From Blastomussa wellsi (taxonomy: Eukaryota; Cnidaria; Anthozoa; Scleractinia; Plerogyridae): 64,000 nt of DNA. Position numbers and translations under genes: made by a program. Under the pieces are notes generated by a model. It was not told where the DNA came from. It was given only the letters and a program-made list of their open reading frames with translations, and did no database searches. The stretch is from the NCBI GenBank assembly GCA_947652115.1, contig OX393572.1:10604594-10668593 (forward strand). The letters are read 5' to 3'. Numbering within the stretch: the stretch's first letter is position 1; every line of letters begins with the position of its first letter. Shown here in pieces: positions 23,390 through 34,090 of this stretch.

Positions 23390-24510
23390 TTAAAATATAA
23401 GTTGATGTTTTGGTACCCGACCGCCTCTTTAGTTATCACTACAGGTAATAGGACTTAGTGTTGTCCAATTCTGTCTGTATTATACTCTTAATTAAATAAA
23501 TTGGACTCCCACTACGCTACTAATTTGTTAATCACTCGTATGAATACAGATCAAAATTGGGCTCCACTCAGTCCTATTACCATTATTAATCCTAGTTAAA
23601 GCTGATTGGTTATTAGCACGCCCTATATTTCACCAAATTGGAGCGTGGGCAGCTTAAGTGACCAATTAAAAACTTTCTACTAACAAGCATGCATATTGCG
23701 CATATACGCGCTATTTATTTACTTCCTTACCCATTCTCCAACCAGAGCTCAGACTTCTGACGTCATCAGAACGTCGCCTGAGCTCTGGGAAACTCTACGC
23801 GCGTGTCGCCATGGACAAAAAACAAGAGCTTAATACTCCTTGATATTTCTAAGACTTTCAATTTCAAAATCGATTTTCATCAAAGTGTGGTTTCACTAAG
23901 TTTATTTTCTCGAATATTTTTTATACGTAATTAGGCAACGTTAACGAGAACGTCGCTCTGCGCGTGCGTTATATTTCTTTGCACATTTCTTTATCGTCCT
24001 AGGCACTTTGGAGAATGTGAACCACGACGCGGCTAAATTGAAAACAAAATAAACTCGTACGTAAAACATAAATTCATTTTTAACCAGCCGTTGTCCTCGC
24101 TTTCCTCCTTGCTTAAACTCCCTAGTAACTTTTAGAAGATCCCCGCTTAAAACATGTATGTAATATAATCATAAATAGTTACAGATGGAGGAATTCTTAT
24201 TTTATATTGGTGATGGATAAAAATAAATTAAAATAAAATAAAACTATTGATTAACAGATACTTTAAAACAGAAAATCAATTATTAAAGATAATTTTGCAT
24301 ATTCTAAAACAAACAGCAACCAGGATCAGCAATAGCCCTGTTTTCTTACTTTGTTTTGAGGTGTGTTTCCATATTATCAGCAGGAACTAGGTTTGAGTGT
24401 TGGGAAAAAAGTTGTCGTATTGAGATCGAAACGATGACCATAAGGATAAAAAACTGTTACAATTTACCAGAGAACGACAACAAAACACAAGAACATTTGT
24501 TAGTAGTATT
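23390..24510. other. Intronic tract without recognisable gene
   Basis: Includes GCTGATTGGTTATTAGCACG-type sequence shared with 18777-18800 and a small palindrome CCAGAGCTCAG...CTGAGCTCTGG at 23742-23788. Otherwise AT-rich sequence with no domain-like frame. Confidence 0.6.
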
Positions 24511-24517
24511 CAAGTAC

Positions 24518-24934
24518 CTGATAGGCTGAATTCCTCCTTGGCAACTGCTTCTGACAAAAACTCGTACCAAAACACGAGATTGGACATTTGAAAGGAAAGT
24601 GGAGTAAGCTGAGTCAAACCAAACGAAGGAGAGCCACCAATATGCACTTTATCAATGCTATTGCTACTTCCTTTCAGCTTAAACTTCACTTTCTCTTTGA
24701 CAAGCCTGCCATCCTCGTAATACTTTAGTCCCCAGACCGCACTCCATGTGACGACCACGTGCACCCAACGAAGAGGAATAAAAGAAAGTATCATATTCCA
24801 TTGCTTTGTGGATGTTGCAAACCTCAGGTGATATGACGATATGTTCTGCCCTACTTCATAAGTGTGATACAGGGCGAAGCCTTCTCTGCCTGACTTCTCA
24901 CTACCCGATGCTACAATGTAGTCAGTTTGTGCTT
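24518..24934 (-). CDS. Concanavalin/LamG-like domain exon
   Basis: A single 417-nt phase 1-1 exon of ~139 aa. Visible are G-R-E-G-F-A-L-Y-H, S-F-I-P-L-R-W-V-H-V-V-V-T-W, G-L-K-Y-Y-E-D-G-R-L-V, I-D-K-V-H-I-G-G and a closing S-N-L-V-F-W-Y-E-F-L. R-W-V-H-V-V-V-T-W plus a following K-x-Y-x-D-G is the standard core of LamG/pentraxin jelly-roll domains. Unlike the domain at 35101-33744, which is cut by an intron, this one is intact in one exon. Acceptor TTTTTTTAG, donor CAG|GTACTT. Confidence 0.85.
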
Positions 24935-25830
24935 CTAAAAAAACGAGATTGCGTGAAAACATTAAAGTCTGAATTTAAGCATTTAAACGGAATTGCTGAC
25001 TTCACACTAGAGCTTTTAAGTATAATCTAAGTGTACTTGGAGAATGGTATAGCAGCTCTCGTAAGCTTGTAATTCTACTGGTCCTCTACGTGTAGCAGTT
25101 GCTATTATTTTAGGGGCTAGGGGCATTGTTCCTGTTATTTGAATTTTTTTCAAGCAGGGTAGCGAACCATTCATGTGATTCGAGAGCTGCCACATTCCCC
25201 TACTAGGAGTTTACCTTGAGCTTGAACTTGAACTTTGCTTAGTGACCATGGAAACAGTAGTTCAAAGAAGCCGAAGTGCGCTGCCAAGTATGGTCCGCAC
25301 CACTCGTGAAAACACACTTGACCAATGAAATGAAAGCCACGTGCAGCGTGCCATGATTATGATAAATCGACAGATAAAAGGGCGAGGAATGTTTGACCAG
25401 GTTTGAAGCCAAATGTTCTGAAGCGTGACATGAGATTTTCAAGTGCACTTGAGAGCTTCTTTTAAACTAACTTTGGTTGTAGTGTGAAGCCAAAAAATGT
25501 CTCTTACCACATCCACTCAGTTTTGTGGGCTAATCTCACCTCACGTAAACAAGTATAACATGTTTAAGTGTTTATATATTTCGTACTTCTTCAAACACTC
25601 TTAAATTCTTCATTCCCAATTTTCTTTGTTGTTGTGAGAGTTACCCACGATTTTTGCAAGCTCGTTCATTCGTATCTTGGAAAAAATTTTTATGAAATAA
25701 ACGGGATTTTTCCTACTCTTGGACAAAAACTATTTATCGTAGGAAAGAAAATTTTAAGACATCCAAAGCATTCGTTAACAGTTAGTGTAATTTTGTTCTT
25801 GGTTAATTTCTCAATGATATCTTGGCCTAC

Positions 25831-25969
25831 CTCCTTTCAGACTGCGTAATCTTAAGTTCATGCAACAGAAGGGGACGCATTCTTGTGGCAAAACTCTGAG
25901 GAATCGAGTATACAATGGTGGAAGCAAATCATTTATAACCCATTGAATGTCCCAGTTTCCGTAAAGTTT
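25831..25969 (-). CDS. F5/8C domain 2, exon B
   Basis: Found by reading between splice sites: acceptor CATTGCAG at 25970-25971, donor GAG|GTAGGC. The 139-nt phase 0-1 exon encodes K-L-Y-G-N-W-D-I-Q-W-V-I-N-D, L-Y-T-R-F-L-R-V-L-P and C-C-M-N-L-R-L-R-S-L. The pattern T-R-F-L-R-V-x-P and M-N-L-R-L matches the discoidin end strands. Its length and phases equal those of exon B in domains 3-5. Extra Cys (E-C-V-P-F-C-C) fit the Cys-rich exon A. Confidence 0.75.
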
Positions 25970-26544
25970 CTGCAATGAATAAAACATGACAAGTGAACGT
26001 TGTTAGTTTTGGGCATTGCGCCAGTGTCGCCGTTCTTGGCCCATTCTCTTGTTCGACTAACATGGCCACCCCACCTTTGTCATTTAGACATAAGCTGTAA
26101 ACTAGAAATTTGCTATGCTTTCTCCGTTGCATATAGGAGTCATGCAAAACTTATTTCCGATGTAAGACAAATTAATAGTATAAGCAAGGTTGGCCTTGGG
26201 AGGCTTATTTGAGAAGATGAAATGTTCAAAAGATGGGAAAGACGTATTTCTAACTATATATCTGAGTGTTAGTCTCATACTCAAGAAACAGTGGTAATGG
26301 AGGTCTTTTCGGAACCTTAGGGTGATATGGTTTTCTGTAGTATTTTATTTATTTTTCTTCACAATGTGTAATAATAGAAACCTTCTGGTTCTGTTTGCTC
26401 TGGCGCGGCTTGCGTGCCCTTTTCATCGTATAGCAATTTATATAAATGGTTAATAAATATTACGCATTTAATGAATAAGAAGGGTGGCGAAAAGTTTTCG
26501 TTTAATCGAAAGAGAATGTAAAATCACTCTTGAAAACAGCTTAC

Positions 26545-26837
26545 CAGTCTCACTCCGTCTTGGATGTAATCTTGCCATGTTTTTCCATCGAGGCTATATG
26601 TCAAGTAAAATGACGTCACAGGATTACCAGTGTTAGGCCCTCTTGTCAATATAGATGCCAACATTTTTTTCTGTTTTACATCAATTTGAAGCCACGTCCA
26701 AAGGCCTGTTCCACACCAAGTGGCATAGCATTTTTGATAAGTTGTTGCCGTTGCAAAAGAATCAGGACTCATACACTTCCAAGATGAAGCGCTAAAGCTG
26801 CTGTCCGGAAGTACCGAGGCATTGTCGACACCAATGT
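26545..26837 (-). CDS. F5/8C domain 2, exon A
   Basis: A 293-nt exon, phase 1 in and phase 0 out. It encodes D-I-G-V-D-N-A-S-V-L-P-D-S-S-F-S-A-S-S, then W-T-W-L-Q-I-D-V, I-L-T-R-G-P, V-T-S-F-Y-L-T-Y-S-L-D-G-K-T-W, a clear discoidin N-terminal part. It has additional Cys (K-C-M, K-C-Y, T-W-C-G) rather than the standard N-terminal Cys, which suggests a different disulfide pattern. Acceptor TTGTGTTAG, donor CTG|GTAAGC. Confidence 0.87.
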
Positions 26838-27035
26838 CTAACACAATAAAAACATGGCAATGAAGATGAGGAGGGAGCATGAGATCGTGAGCTTGAGAAC
26901 AGACTAAGTTAAACGTGAGGGCTGTGCTAACCACTGAGATCACGATATCCTGCGAAATCGGCGCGGAATATCGCCTGATTTATCAGGCACGTTTGAAAGC
27001 CGATTCTGAGATTTTGCAGAAATTTGGATGTGCAC

Positions 27036-27166
27036 AAGACAGTGTTTGATCGGGATACCCAAACACCGAGAAGGGAGTTGAAAATACGACGCGCAGTGGA
27101 GTAGTTTTAACGAACTTAGAGGTGTGTGGATAGCCGATGAAACACTGTCTCGAGTGTTTGATGTTT
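27036..27166. repeat. Foldback MITE family A, copy 1
   Basis: ACAGTGTTTGAT...CCCAAACACCGAGAAG...GTGTGTGGATAG...GAAACACTGTCTCGAGTGTT. Related to copies at 38718, 58229, 58521 and 60779; all share CAAACACCGAG and a GACGCGCAG-GGAGTA core. Confidence 0.75.
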
Positions 27167-27167
27167 A

Positions 27168-27351
27168 AGCAATGGAGGACATTTTCCGTGTCTACATAGC
27201 CTCATCTAAACACGAAGGGTTTGGGAGAATTCGAGACAGTTATGCAAACCCGAAACGCAATCGAGAGTTTGCATAACTTTCGAGAATTCTCCCAAATCCC
27301 CGTGTGTTTAGATGAGGCTATGTAAACGCGGAAAAAGTCCTCTATTGCTTT
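27168..27351. repeat. Foldback MITE family B, copy 1
   Basis: Ends AAGCAATGGAGGACATTTTC and GAAAAAGTCCTCTATTGCTT. Inner arms ACATAGCCTCATCTAAACAC / GTGTTTAGATGAGGCTATGT and GGGAGAATTC / GAATTCTCCC. Second copy at 47567-47749. Confidence 0.85.
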
Positions 27352-27359
27352 TATAAAAT

Positions 27360-28140
27360 ATTTCTTTCTCTCTTCGCACGTTTCGAGCGTTAGCCCTTTG
27401 TCGGAGCGAATCAAGGAATTGTGGGTCGTGTGTTTTTTATATACAGAAAGATGGAGCTTCGCTATTGGCTGGTGCCTGGTAACGTGAAAACAATGGAATA
27501 AATTAGTCGAATGAAAAGCGTTCGTTGATACCGTGAGGATTAAGAGTGCCGATTTGAAAAATAAATTTTTGTTCTAGAGTTTTGCGGCTTTCCGTGTTTC
27601 CTTGGTGAAGGGAAAGGCCGCAGACTGCCATGTGTTGCTTAGAATGATTTGGGAAATTGAAGTGTCTCGCTACCGGTTTCGATGCATTTTTGTCGTGTTT
27701 CTCTACGTGCCGAAGGTGTTCTCGGAATCGGTCGCCTAGTCGTCTCCCTGTTTCGCCGATTTATAACTTTTTGCAAAGAGTGCAAGTTATGCAGTAGATG
27801 GCATTGGCTGAGGTACAGGTGAAATGATCAGTGATCTTGATAGATCGCTTGGGTCCCGATATTTTGTCAACGTTGTGAATGAAAGGGCATGTTTTGCATC
27901 GTGCGCGAGCGCATTTAAAATTCCGGGTTGATCACTTGTTTGGAATGCACTTCTGACTAAAAAGTTACCTATGTTTTTGTCGCGTTTGAATGAACTAAAT
28001 GGAGGTTGCCAATAGCGAAGCTCCATCTTTCTGTATATAAAAAACACACGACCCACAATTCCTTTACAATTCCACAATTCTTTACGGTGGCCAATTCACA
28101 TTATCAACCCAGTTGATAAAATCAAATGATATTGTTATAC

Positions 28141-28185
<45 letters not shown>

Positions 28186-28196
28186 CTATTGAATTA
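27360..28196 (-). mobile_element. Penelope-like element fragment with GIY-YIG endonuclease remnant
   Basis: The minus strand encodes, across frameshifts, F-K-R-D-K-N-I-G-N-F-L-V-R-S, C-A-R-A-R-C-K-T-C-P-F-I, T-S-A-N-A-I-Y-C-I-T-C and I-G-E-T-G-R-R-L-G-D-R-F-R-E-H, N-A-S-K-P-V-A-R-H-F-N, E-Q-K-F-I-F-Q-I-G-T-L-N-P-H-G. This is the Cys motif plus GIY-YIG domain of Penelope-like retroelements. The Tyr codon of Y-I-G is TAA (27761-27763), so it is dead. Inverted copies of the terminal sequence (GAATTGTGGGTCGTGTG...) flank it at 27416-27470 and 28013-28065; the RT domain is absent. Confidence 0.85.
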
Positions 28197-28692
28197 TGAA
28201 TGAGTTTGCGAAGAACAATTAAACGCGGTTTTCTCGTCGAGAGGAACTCGGAGAAACGGTGATTTCACTGCTCAGTAGTGATTAGTCATGACCTCGTGTG
28301 TCATTTCTGACTTCGTTTTCTCTATTTTCAGCTTTCATTGAAAGTTATTAGCGCAAAATTTGTCATGCCAGAATTGAAAATCTTCAATTCTTCCTTCTAA
28401 GATCTTCTAAAGCTTATTTAAAAAGTTGCCGTGAGATATGACAATCTACTACACATCTAGTTTACCTCCCTGCCGTTTCAGGCCTTGAAAATCTCTATTC
28501 GCGCTAAATTCTTGCAGTTCTTGCAGTTCTTGGATACAAAAACCAATCTCGACTCAGTCGTTATTATCGCAGCCCTTCAGCAAACGAGTACGCCGCCATG
28601 CAGAGCCCTCGGCTGTCGACCTTGCATCTCATCCCCCGAGTAATTCGCTACAAATCGCCTTAATATAAATATTATTAGAGCCCTTAAAGTAC

Positions 28693-28825
28693 CTGTTAAA
28701 ACACCACTCTGTTCCTTGTAGAGTTGGACTCGCATACATATCTCGTTATGCCAAGTTTTGGGATGGAAGCGAATGTATCTGAGAGGTGGAATATCAACCA
28801 CTGCAGGATTTTGCCCATCGAGAAT
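28693..28825 (-). CDS. F5/8C domain 1, exon B
   Basis: A 133-nt exon, phase 0 in and phase 1 out, encoding the C-terminal strands: I-L-D-G-Q-N, L-R-Y-I-R-F-H-P-K-T-W-H-N and I-C-M-R-V-Q-L-Y. The R-Y-I-R-F-x-P-x-x-W and M-R-V-x-L-Y motifs are canonical. The closing G-C of other copies is replaced by K-E-Q, so the usual N/C disulfide is missing on both sides. The exon is six bases shorter than the 139-nt exon B of the other four domains. Acceptor TTTTAACAG, donor ACAG|GTACTT. Confidence 0.82.
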
Positions 28826-29351
28826 CTGTTAAAATCAATGCATAAATCTAATTTATTTTCACAATTTTTAACACATTTTAGTCGCAACACAAATCATTAA
28901 ACTGCGAACTTCCCTTACGAACGTTTTGAATACCAAGTTAAACTAAGGAAAACTCGTAACTTTGAATTGGATACCCGATTATTGCATTCGATTTCTCTTT
29001 AGTGTAAGGCGTGTTTCAGAAGATTTTTAGAAAATATTTAATCACCGCACCTACCATATTTTGTAAAGAATTTCACAATGAAAGACTTAAATTTAATGCA
29101 CTTTTGTACGACTTTCTTATCAAACGTAGCATCCGCTTTCATGATTACAAATCGTAAAGTCCGCAAATGCTGATCTGCATATTAAAACAAACACGACAAC
29201 CAGTTGTTTTTTGAGTCATCTATTCTATATTTTCCCCTTATCAATTAGTTTCAGAATTTTTGGTGTGTTTCAGAAGGCCTCAGGCTCAGGAGATGGGCCC
29301 CTCAGGTTGACAATCACTTATCCGTTACCCAACAAGCGTTAAATCCAGTAC

Positions 29352-29629
29352 CTGGTTGTAAACTGTCCATTGTTGACCAGTTTTGTTACGGTAAGAGACT
29401 TTGTAGGTCAGGACATAGCCGCTATCACTGTCTGTTTTCACTAGCTCTATCTTTCTGATACTGTGTGGCGTTCCTAAGTCAATAGTCAGGAATGCCGAAG
29501 TACCATCATTATGACTACACCATGGATGAGGGCTTGACGGGCGAGAACGATACGCGGAATAATTAGTGTTCTGGTACGTGTCATTGGCAGATGGCTTTAG
29601 CTTTCCTTGGCCCAGCTGGTTCGTATCAA
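29352..29629 (-). CDS. F5/8 type C (discoidin) domain 1, exon A
   Basis: A 278-nt exon, too degenerate for an ATG ORF, read from acceptor TCATTTAG. It encodes D-T-N-Q-L-G-Q-G-K through Y-S-A-Y-R-S-R-P-S, W-C-S-H-N-D, F-L-T-I-D-L-G, I-R-K-I-E-L-V, L-T-Y-K-V-S-Y and W-T-V-Y-N-Q, the usual strand order of a discoidin domain. Entry phase 1, exit phase 0, as in the other four F5/8C domains. Unlike domains 3-5 it lacks the N-terminal E-C that normally pairs with the last Cys. Confidence 0.82.
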
Positions 29630-30109
29630 CTAAATGATTGATAAAATGAAATTATGAAATTCTAAGTAGTTTCATAAAAAGAATCTTTTAAAGAGAGTCT
29701 CTTGTCAGTTACATTAGCTGTATATTGTGCGTATGATTCTGAGACTGTGTGTGGGCCACCATCTCAAGTTTTTAAAAAGCTATCGCATGCTTTCTCATAA
29801 AAAATATAAAAAAATGAAATTTAATTTAATTTAGAGACGTTACAATGGAATTGAAAGGAGGATCAACAAACTTAGAGTTATAGGACATCCAACTGTACGG
29901 AATGTCATAGGTTCTGATCCCATTTGTGGACTCACTATTTTTTCCGAGTTCCTCTCTCTACACGAGTCATTTCATTATTATTAACTGTGAGCAACATTAC
30001 ATGACTTTTCCAAACGTTCCTAATGTTTAAATCCGTTACTTGTTTTGGCGTCCAGTTATCTGTCCAGTTAACATGTTAGTAACGCGCGCCAATATCAAAG
30101 AAAACGTAC

Positions 30110-30445
30110 CGATATAGAAAAACACCTCTATGTCATCTGGAATGAACTTGTAACTTCCCGCAAAGAACTTTCTGGCATCCGTGACTGTACTTCCATCATA
30201 TGAAGTATTGGGAAGCTCGTACGCATGCCCTAGGTCGCTGAATGATACTGCTGACTGGTCGGCATTGTCTCCTATGTAAAGGTCGTTCTCTCCAAACACA
30301 GGGCCTGATAGGGGATCTTGTTTCAAGGCCTTGTTTGTTTTTCCAGTTTTTAAATCAAGTTTAACAGGTCCAAGACCAGCAGGATTAACAAGGCTGAAGA
30401 GAAAAGATCTTGAGCTCCACAAATCTTGATGCTGTGCTGTCGTTC
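30110..30445 (-). CDS. TLDc domain, second exon
   Basis: A 336-nt phase 1-1 exon completing the TLDc domain. It carries S-F-L-F-S-L-V-N-P-A-G, D-L-Y-I-G-D-N-A-D, S-F-S-D-L-G-H-A-Y-E-L-P, and the terminal F-F-A-G-S-Y-K-F-I-P-D-D-I-E-V-F, very close to the conserved A-G-S-x-x-F-x-P-x-E-I-E-V-F end of the family. Together with 32096-31863 the domain is about 170 aa, normal for TLDc and without stops. Acceptor TTTTAACAG; donor CG|GTACGT in phase 1, joining to the F5/8C exon at 29629. Confidence 0.9.
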
Positions 30446-30796
30446 CTGTTAAAATGAATGGCAAATTCAAATAACAGTTTGCGTGCAACTGGTGTGTTCA
30501 ATTCCAAAGTGTAACAAGCTAAGAATTTTAATGTTGTATAGTAGGCTTTCAACTGAAGTAAGCATACCCTCCAGCGTGTGCGTGCGCATGCGTATGAGGG
30601 GTGACATATATTCTTCATTATTATTCAACACATTGTCATGTTGCCCATATATGGTCATGAAACGATTGTTGTCCGTCATCTGTACTTGACAAATTCGGCC
30701 GAAGTCTCGCAAGCGGCGCATAACGGCAACTTTTCTGGCTGTAAAATGCGCTTCGTTGACAATTTGTTGAATAATAAAACAATTACCCTGCTCAAT

Positions 30797-30882
30797 CTTG
30801 CGGAATATCGTCTTATTTCAGCCAACTCGGCCTACGGTCTCGTCGGCTAAGTATCAGGCGATATTCCGCGCAATTTTGCAGG
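30797..30882. repeat. Small inverted repeat
   Basis: GCGGAATATCGTCTTATTTC ... and ...AGGCGATATTCCGC with inner CCAACTCGGCC/GGCTAAG-like arms. A similar GCGGAATATCGCCTGA is at 26962-26977, so it is probably a dispersed MITE piece. Confidence 0.55.
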
Positions 30883-31862
30883 ATAATTGTTAAATGTATC
30901 TCGTTGGCGCTTCTAATGTGATGAAGCTTATAGAGGGGAGAAGCACGCCAACGGCGAAAATTCTTGGCACCTTTCATAGCCTTTTTTGTGAACATGTTAT
31001 TATCTCTAGGAAGGAACGGCTCCTGGCCTGGCTCGTTCGTGGAAAAAAGGACAATTGAAGTGAATGACTTATAAAGTGACAATATGAGAAATAATGCAGG
31101 ATTTGCTGCTCCATCCCTCCCCCCAGAATAACTGATTCAAACAATTCTAAAATTAGTGAATCACTAATTTCAATCCAGTCTTTTTCGGATGAATTTTCGA
31201 CTAAGTAACAGGAAAATTCATAACCTCTCAAAACAGGAAATTTCATACTCAAAAACGTTGCTCTTCGTCAGCTACGTATACCCAGCGTTACTATCGACTT
31301 ATGAAGGACGTATTTGGAGACTGGAGAGTTTTAGCAACTAGGACGGCAACGGCAACGAGAACAGGTTTAATGAGCAAAAACAATCTCTCTACACGTGCGT
31401 TTTATACATTTCTGGGCCGTCATCTGCATAACAACAACGTGTAATGACCAAATTTTATGTTTTCTCGCGAACGTGAGCGCATGGCGGCAAAGTTTTCTTT
31501 CTTTTTCCTTACTATAACGCCGTTCATAGTAATTTAGTTCCTGGGTAATTCGTCAGCATTTTCCAGTCAGCATTTTCGTCGTTGCTAAAACTCCCTGCTA
31601 TCTACTTTAAAGCTGGCCTTTACATCAGCTTTACACTCGCATTTAAAGCTTGCGTAATGAGCCTTATTTCAGAAAACTTTACGTGAGCGTAAAGTTTCTT
31701 TAATGTCATCTTTACGCCAAGGTTTACGATCTTTACTGAGCTTTACTGCACAGCGTAAAGTTGGATAAGCAACTTTACGAAGATTTTAGCCAGCTTTAAC
31801 TTAATTTTTTCAGTATTGTCAGTGGTGGTGACAAGTGTAAGTTACAAGTGTAAGTTACCTAC

Positions 31863-32096
31863 CTCCCCATCTCTGGTCTGAAAATCCACCGAACACGAAG
31901 TTTCCAACTTTTACTAAGGTGACCGTCGTTCCATATGGATAACATTTTTCATGAAATGTTTGCGCTGCAAATCCATGCTCTGCGGCTCTGTAGCAACGAT
32001 TCCAGCGGGCATATTTTGGCAGGAAAGGGTCAAGCCAGGCTCGTAAAGCATTCTGGGCCTCGCCGTTCAGTCCAAGAATATAAGAAACGAATGGCA
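31863..32096 (-). CDS. TLDc domain, first exon
   Basis: A 234-nt phase 1-1 exon. After a short lead (P-F-V-S-Y-I-L-G-L-N-G-E) it encodes A-L-R-A-W-L, W-N-R-C-Y-R-A-A-E-H-G-F-A-A-x-T-F-H, then G-T-T-V-T-L-V-K-V-G and V-F-G-G-F-S-D-x-x-W. This is the signature order of the N-terminal part of TLDc (TBC/LysM-associated) domains. Known of the family: most characterised TLDc proteins (OXR1, NCOA7, TLDC2) are intracellular, act in oxidative-stress protection and bind V-ATPase. Here the domain sits between extracellular-type modules, so its role is open. Acceptor TGCAG, donor G|GTAGGT. Confidence 0.88.
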
Positions 32097-32612
32097 CTGC
32101 AGAGATGATTTGATTTGTGGGTTAGCAACGCGGTTTTAAGATCCAGATTAATGTCAATACGGGGTTTTTTACCAAGAAAGCAAGCAAATTACCTAACGTA
32201 CCAAAACAAATATTGGATGAGATTGAGGAAGTGACTACGTGATCTGCGAGTCACGGACAATTACGCTTTTTTTCGATAAAAAGTCCAATAATTATAATAA
32301 TTGCTTTATCGTGGTCTGTCACCGTACCTTTAAGTTATCATTCAATTACTGAGTTTGACTTTGGCGTCGGAACAATTTCAATTACCGACAACTCTGAAAT
32401 TTATCATTCTCGTTTCTCGATTTCGCGCATGATGGATGGCCCCTCTGTAAATCGGTCAAAAAAGGCTTTGCAGTTGAGAAAGGAAATTTACAGGAGTGGA
32501 CACCATAACGCATGCGCAGAATATTAATTGAATTAAAAGCACTGTCAGATAGCAATGCACTTGAGCAGATCATTATTTGCAGATGATGGACTCGCGGTCA
32601 ATGTCTCCTTAC

Positions 32613-32840
32613 CGTTGTAGTTCATCCAAAAGGCGAAAGAAAGGCCATTGTCACAGTTGTCCAGGTTTCCCACACACCGACTCGCATAATTACCAAGGGT
32701 TACTGCTTTGTTTAGTTCTCGAGTGAGAACTCCAAGTTTTGTGTGTACGTGCGTGGTCATGGCACTTCCTTCTCTGGAGGTAAGCCTTTCCTGAAGCTTA
32801 TTGTTAGCGGAGACTTTCGTTAGTGGCCAGTCGTATTTGG
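32613..32840 (-). CDS. LamG-like N-terminal half exon
   Basis: A 228-nt phase 1-1 exon encoding ~76 aa from A-K-Y-D-W-P-L-T to F-A-F-W-M-N-Y-N-G. It resembles the N-terminal half of the LamG_3-type domain seen at 394-1: both have a C-x(n)-N-C-D-x-G-hydrophobic run ending in a W-x-x-Y strand. No C-terminal half follows; the next exon leads after about 15 strand-like residues into TLDc. It is therefore either a truncated LamG or a linker fold specific to this gene. Acceptor CTAG at 32841-32842; donor G|GTAAGG. Confidence 0.72.
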
Positions 32841-33743
32841 CTAGATTTGAATGAAAAGAAAAAATTCTTGAGTTGAATTCGAGTGAGCCTCTCACTTGGC
32901 ATATTGCAACAACTCTCTGGGCACTCTCTGCCGTTTTACTTCCCTTTAAGAACTTAATATTCTCCAGTCAACGCCTTTTAGGTCAACTGGAACGCTATTC
33001 GAGTGTTATTTAGGGCGCCCGATGTGATACTTAGGCTAACTCGGATATCAGCGATTGTTTGTTCGCCACTGCAATCCTTGCAATCACCGAAGTTTCAGCT
33101 ATTCAGAGTCATTTAAATGTTGATATCCTGTTGGAATTCGATGAATTTAATACTCCAAATACATGCGGCGTTTTTGACGTAATACTCAAGGGATCTACCA
33201 CCTTCCTATTGGTTTCTGGGAGTTTAAATAACTTCGCTTTGTCATTAAGGTGTCTTTTTCAAATTTGACCCATAAGAAAGCCAAATTGCGACCCACCCAC
33301 ACCCACCCCGCATCTTTGGGTGGAGCTCCAATCCAACGCCTGGTATTTGGCCCTACATCGCCAAGAACATTCGAAGTTGGCCATTTGGTCCTCTAGTGTT
33401 CTTTCTCTTTATCGTAGCCCGTTTTTGCGCTGTTCGACCAAACACACAAGTAAACTTTTCGTTGCTCCGCTTCGACCCTCAGTTCGACTGGAGTGATATC
33501 GATGTGCCCATCACTTATTAACAACAAAAGATTCTAACAGACTACGACACTGTCGCAGATCAGCAATCATACACGCGTAGCAATACTGCGTGCTCAATGC
33601 TATTGCAGACATTTGGAACCCTTGTAGATTCGCTGCCTCGTACCCCCGAGGCATCCTTTATATATGATGGCACAGTCTATTTATGCATCAAACAGCCTTA
33701 CCATCAGCGAAACATCTCACAAATATGTTCCTTGTTACATTAC

Positions 33744-34090
33744 CACGAAGCGCTAATTGAATCTCTGGCCATGGAACCAGAGTTCCTATTTGCACATTGC
33801 AGTCTGAGTATACGGCAATTTTCTCTTGCTCAGTAAACAAATGTTCCCACATATTGAAATGCATGATATCGGCCTTCAAACTTTCACTCCCGCCTATGAC
33901 ACCAAAAGTGTTTTGCGATTGGCCGATGATGAGATAGCTTCCAGGGAAAGGCTCCCGATGTTTAGTCATTTGACCGTTAAATGCAGTAGTGATGTCCACA
34001 TGAAAACGTAAACTACCATTTTTAATGTCCCATGTTAACAACAAGTGATGCCACTTGGAATCGACAAAACTGTGCTCCGAGTTAATTTCC
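33744..34090 (-). CDS. Concanavalin/pentraxin-like domain, C-terminal exon
   Basis: Continues the fold begun at 35101: S-K-W-H-H-L-L-L-T-W-D is the typical mid-domain LamG/pentraxin motif, followed by G-S-Y-L-I-I-G-Q, A-D-I-M-H-F-N-M-W and the terminal LVPWPEIQLALRG, which resembles the end of pentraxin-like domains. About 115 aa. Acceptor is a T-run then CAACAG; the phase-2 entry supplies the third base of the split Arg codon. Donor G|GTAATG is phase 1. No classical calcium-site cluster was identified by eye. Confidence 0.82.
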
